Shown piece after piece: positions 61,830 to 64,000 of a DNA stretch of 64,000 bases. How positions within the stretch are numbered: position 1 is the first letter of the stretch; each line of letters begins with the position of its first letter. The DNA is from Oceanidesulfovibrio marinus (GTDB lineage Bacteria > Desulfobacterota > Desulfovibrionia > Desulfovibrionales > Desulfovibrionaceae), in NCBI RefSeq assembly GCF_013085545.1, contig NZ_CP039543.1:4433322-4497321 (forward strand), in the 5' to 3' direction. Made by a program: the position numbers and the translations under genes. The notes under the pieces are model-generated. The model made no database searches. It was not told the DNA's origin and saw only the letters and a list, made by a program, of their open reading frames with translations.

Positions 61830-61850
61830 CAATCTCACAAAATGAGATTG
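61830..61850. repeat. Short perfect hairpin
   Basis: CAATCTCA and TGAGATTG around CAAAA, extended imperfectly by GATT/GATGAATC outside. It may be a small operator or transcript hairpin. Confidence 0.4.
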
Positions 61851-61940
61851 GATGAATCGAATTGGCGATGTGGGAAGCTGAAGAGGGCAGACGGGCGGAG
61901 CGACTTGGCACACAGGCAGGGGATGGCCGCCTGTGCCGCA

Positions 61941-61978
61941 AAAACAAAAGGGGCTGTGGCAATCCGCCGCAGCCCCTT
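61941..61978 (-). terminator. Rho-independent terminator
   Basis: On the minus strand AAGGGGCTG...CAGCCCCTT with an inner GGC/GCC pair, followed by TTTTGTTTT. It ends the transcript of the gene at 62000. Confidence 0.85.
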
Positions 61979-61999
61979 CTCCATTGTGCGCGTGGTTGT

Positions 62000-63097
62000 T
62001 TATACGTGGACTTCCATGTCCATGTCCCGGATGCGCGAGGCTTCGTAGAACCGGGCGGCCAGGGTCATCGGGTCCACAGTGTTGCGCGTCATCAGATCCG
62101 TTTCCGGATCATAGTGCTGGTCGAGCTGCTTCTGCACCCACTGCGCCGGAGTGGTCGTGCCCTTGTAGATGTCCGTGAAGCTCTCCAGGATGCAGGCCAT
62201 CTCAAAGCCCGTGGGGTGGTAGGTATAGGCGTATGGATTGTCTTCCGTCGTATAGTTGATGACATTCTCTTCCATGAAGTTCAGCGACGAGCGGAACTGG
62301 TGCAGGAAGGACTTTTTGTGCCACACGTCCAGCTCCGGCGCGATGTTGTGCAGTATGGACAGGGGATAGTAGCTGTAGGCGATGTAGCCCTGGGAGCGCG
62401 CCTCCAGCTTCAGGTGGTTGCGCACGCGGCTTTTCATGATGCGGTAGAAGAACTTGGGCCGGCCGATGAACAGATACTCGCGCAGGCGCATGCGGATGAA
62501 GCCCTTCCAGAAGTTGGCGACGGTCGGGATGCGGTCGCTGAACAGCTTGACCCGCTCGTTGATCTTCTCGTTGCCCGTCTCCTGGTACACGCTGCGCGAC
62601 AGGGCCGAGAACCAGATCTGCTGGTTGAGGGACCACTGGATGCCCATGTCTTCGCCCTGGGGGGAAAGGGCGCGCCAGATGCGCAGCCCCTGGTCCCAAG
62701 GCTGGTCCAGGGCGCGCTCCTCGGCAAGCTGCAGAAATCTTTCCTCGCCGAACTTCTTGTACATGGCGAGCAGCGCTTCCATGACCCACGCCTGGCCCAC
62801 CAGGCCGTTGGAGCCGCCGTACATGGCGCCGTCCGTAAAGACCATGAAGGTGCGGCCCATGGGACAGCAGGCGTCGGAGGCCAGGTAGGAGCCGGCCTTG
62901 CGCAGAGCCTCCTCGTAGACTGCGTCGCCGGTGATGTCATGCGCCTTGGCCAGGGTCAGAATCCAGTGGGCCGTGTTCCGGATCGGGGTTTCCTCATTGT
63001 GCCACGGCCCGTTGTGACCCGGCGGGAAGCTGCCGTCCTCTTTCTGGATGCGAATTCCGGCGCTGGCTGTCCTACACAGAATATCCTTGAGCATCAT
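62000..63097 (-). CDS. Six-hairpin-type glycosidase/epimerase-like protein
   Basis: A 365-residue protein from ATG 63097 (GAGAGG upstream), overlapping the preceding gene by 26 bp. The N-terminal half has alternating helices with GPWHNEETPIRNTAHWILTL and YGGSNGLVGQAWVMEALLAM, as in alpha/alpha-barrel enzymes (AGE epimerases, unsaturated glucuronyl hydrolases, AglQ-like proteins). A mixed C-terminal region ends MEVHV. No signal peptide. With the asparagine-synthase-like neighbour it suggests a polysaccharide or glycoprotein gene cluster continuing beyond the window. Enzyme activity is unassigned. Confidence 0.72.
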   Translation of the reverse strand: MMLKDILCRTASAGIRIQKEDGSFPPGHNGPWHNEETPIRNTAHWILTLAKAHDITGDAVYEEALRKAGSYLASDACCPMGRTFMVFTDGAMYGGSNGLVGQAWVMEALLAMYKKFGEERFLQLAEERALDQPWDQGLRIWRALSPQGEDMGIQWSLNQQIWFSALSRSVYQETGNEKINERVKLFSDRIPTVANFWKGFIRMRLREYLFIGRPKFFYRIMKSRVRNHLKLEARSQGYIAYSYYPLSILHNIAPELDVWHKKSFLHQFRSSLNFMEENVINYTTEDNPYAYTYHPTGFEMACILESFTDIYKGTTTPAQWVQKQLDQHYDPETDLMTRNTVDPMTLAARFYEASRIRDMDMEVHV

Positions 63098-64000
63098 GAA
63101 GGTACCTCTCCGCGAATAAGCCGACAGTGTAGTAATTGTATTTGACCTGATTGCCACGCAAGCCAGTTAAAGCACGTATTGCATCAATCCGAAGGCCAGG
63201 AGCATGCAGCTCGCGCGAGACATGCGGCTTGTTCACTTCGTAGATGCGTTCGAAATCAAAGGCGTCCCGGTAGCCGATGGTGCGGAAGATCGGCAGGGTG
63301 ACGCCTGTTTTCTCGTGGATTTTGTACTTCACCTTGAGGGCGAATGTTTTGGCATGGCGCGCCCAGCTCGGGTCCATGAGGCTGTAGGCGCGTCGTTCGG
63401 AGCGGATGCGGGCGAGCCGGGGAAAGCGGTAGCGGATGAAGCTGTGGTAGAAGTTGTTTTCGTAGAGCTCATCCACGGGCAGCGAGAGGATGAACTCGAC
63501 CACGTCCAGGTCGGAGAACATGGAGTAGGTCGGCAGGTAGCGGCCGTAGAAGTGGAAGGACGGACTGTTTTTCACGAAGCGGTGCTGGCGGTTGTCGATC
63601 TCGCTGCGCTCGGCGCACTGCCAGTGGGGCTTGCCGATGTCGTAGCTGGCAAGGTCGGCGTCTACCCGCGCCACAACGTCGTCCTCGGCGAGCTGCGTCT
63701 TCACCACGTCCAGCCGCTTGCGCAGCTTGGGAGCCAGGTCGCCGTCGTTGGTCAGCTCGGCGGCCTTGATGTGGCTGCCGAAGCCCGTGTCGCCGAAAAA
63801 GCCCGTGACCATGGCGTCGCACTGCGGCAGCTGGTCGCGGATGGTGCAGTAGGCGGCGTTGCGCACGGAGTACATGGGGTCGTACTCCATGTGCGCGTCG
63901 AGCACGCTGGAAAAATCGTCCGGGATGACGAGGCGCTTGAGGGGCAGGCCCATGACGCGCGCCAGCTTGGCCGAGACCCGCGCTGCATCGGAGTTGTTGT
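63072..64000 (-). CDS. Asparagine synthase-like protein, partial (5' end outside window)
   Basis: The frame is open to the window edge; the first visible residues are NNSDAARVSAKLARVMGLPL, which look like the region just after the PP-loop of asparagine-synthetase-type enzymes. It continues KRLVIPDDFSS, TGFFGDTGFGSHIKAA, and a helical C-terminal region (FHFYGRYLPTYSMFSDLDVVEFI, LPVDELYENNFYHSFIRYRFP). In glycan clusters such proteins amidate uronic acids or similar sugars. ATG 63953 is an internal Met, not the start. At least 309 residues are present. Confidence 0.8.
   Translation of the reverse strand, partial: NNSDAARVSAKLARVMGLPLKRLVIPDDFSSVLDAHMEYDPMYSVRNAAYCTIRDQLPQCDAMVTGFFGDTGFGSHIKAAELTNDGDLAPKLRKRLDVVKTQLAEDDVVARVDADLASYDIGKPHWQCAERSEIDNRQHRFVKNSPSFHFYGRYLPTYSMFSDLDVVEFILSLPVDELYENNFYHSFIRYRFPRLARIRSERRAYSLMDPSWARHAKTFALKVKYKIHEKTGVTLPIFRTIGYRDAFDFERIYEVNKPHVSRELHAPGLRIDAIRALTGLRGNQVKYNYYTVGLFAERYLHDAQGYSV

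Larger units (their letters stand above)
61573..61999. other. 427-bp intergenic region
   Basis: Upstream of the hybrid kinase (AT-rich 61640-61740, probably its promoter) and downstream of the gene at 62000. Holds the hairpin at 61830-61850 and the terminator at 61941-61978. No gene supported. Confidence 0.45.

Overview
The window is a GC-rich chromosomal segment of a sulfate-reducing deltaproteobacterium of the Desulfovibrio group. The assignment rests on the NfnAB-type ferredoxin:NADP transhydrogenase pair, recA followed by alaS, the FeoA/FeoB/FeoB-associated Cys-rich protein set, Fur-type operators of the Desulfovibrio kind, and several short orphan proteins of the sort found in that order. 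No 16S gene is present, so this is inference from gene content.

Layout. 0-1 kb: an 830-bp IS1595-type insertion sequence with intact inverted repeats and an 8-bp target duplication, but a frameshifted transposase. 1-9 kb: a SpoIIAA/STAS-like protein, PIN-PhoH ATPase, large MscS channel and nfnAB. 9-12 kb: class II aldolase and three exported Cys-rich proteins, two of which share an exact six-cysteine spacing. 12-16 kb: recA-alaS. 16-23 kb: PP-loop ATPase, thioredoxin-like protein, TPR-PilZ protein, a TIGR04283/TIGR04282-type transferase pair and small orphans. 23.5-27.6 kb: pyrD-pyrK and a U32 peptidase-family protein. 27.6-32.1 kb: an AT-rich orphan PD-(D/E)XK-like gene, a metallo-hydrolase, ubiX-ubiD and tRNA-Arg(CCG).

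32.5-50 kb is the most interesting part, a metal- or metallophore-uptake island. A tightly overlapping operon runs TonB-dependent receptor, O-methyltransferase-like protein, binding protein, permease, ATPase, ExbB, ExbD, TonB. Its promoter carries a good Fur-box match in the -35 region. A PchR-like AraC regulator is divergent from it. Next comes a complete NikABCDE/Opp-type importer and, divergent from that, two SAM methyltransferases and a membrane protein resembling the Gate (nucleoside-recognition) family. Together these could move a chelate from outside the cell to the cytoplasm and methylate it or its precursor; the substrate cannot be read from sequence.

50-51.6 kb is an AT-rich foreign cassette: a gene with a gpF-like C-x2-C/HPNCKC motif interrupted by an in-frame amber codon, translationally coupled to two tandem paralogous membrane proteins. 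51.8-56.4 kb is a Fur-type feoAB operon plus two exported proteins. 56.5-61.6 kb holds signalling genes (GGDEF protein, unusual response regulator, hybrid histidine kinase). 62-64 kb is the edge of what looks like a glycan-biosynthesis locus; its last gene runs out of the window.

Many intergenic gaps hold one of two families of modular hairpin repeats (family A, seven copies; family B, three copies). One family B copy lies inside the NikABCDE-type operon, between the binding-protein gene and the permeases.
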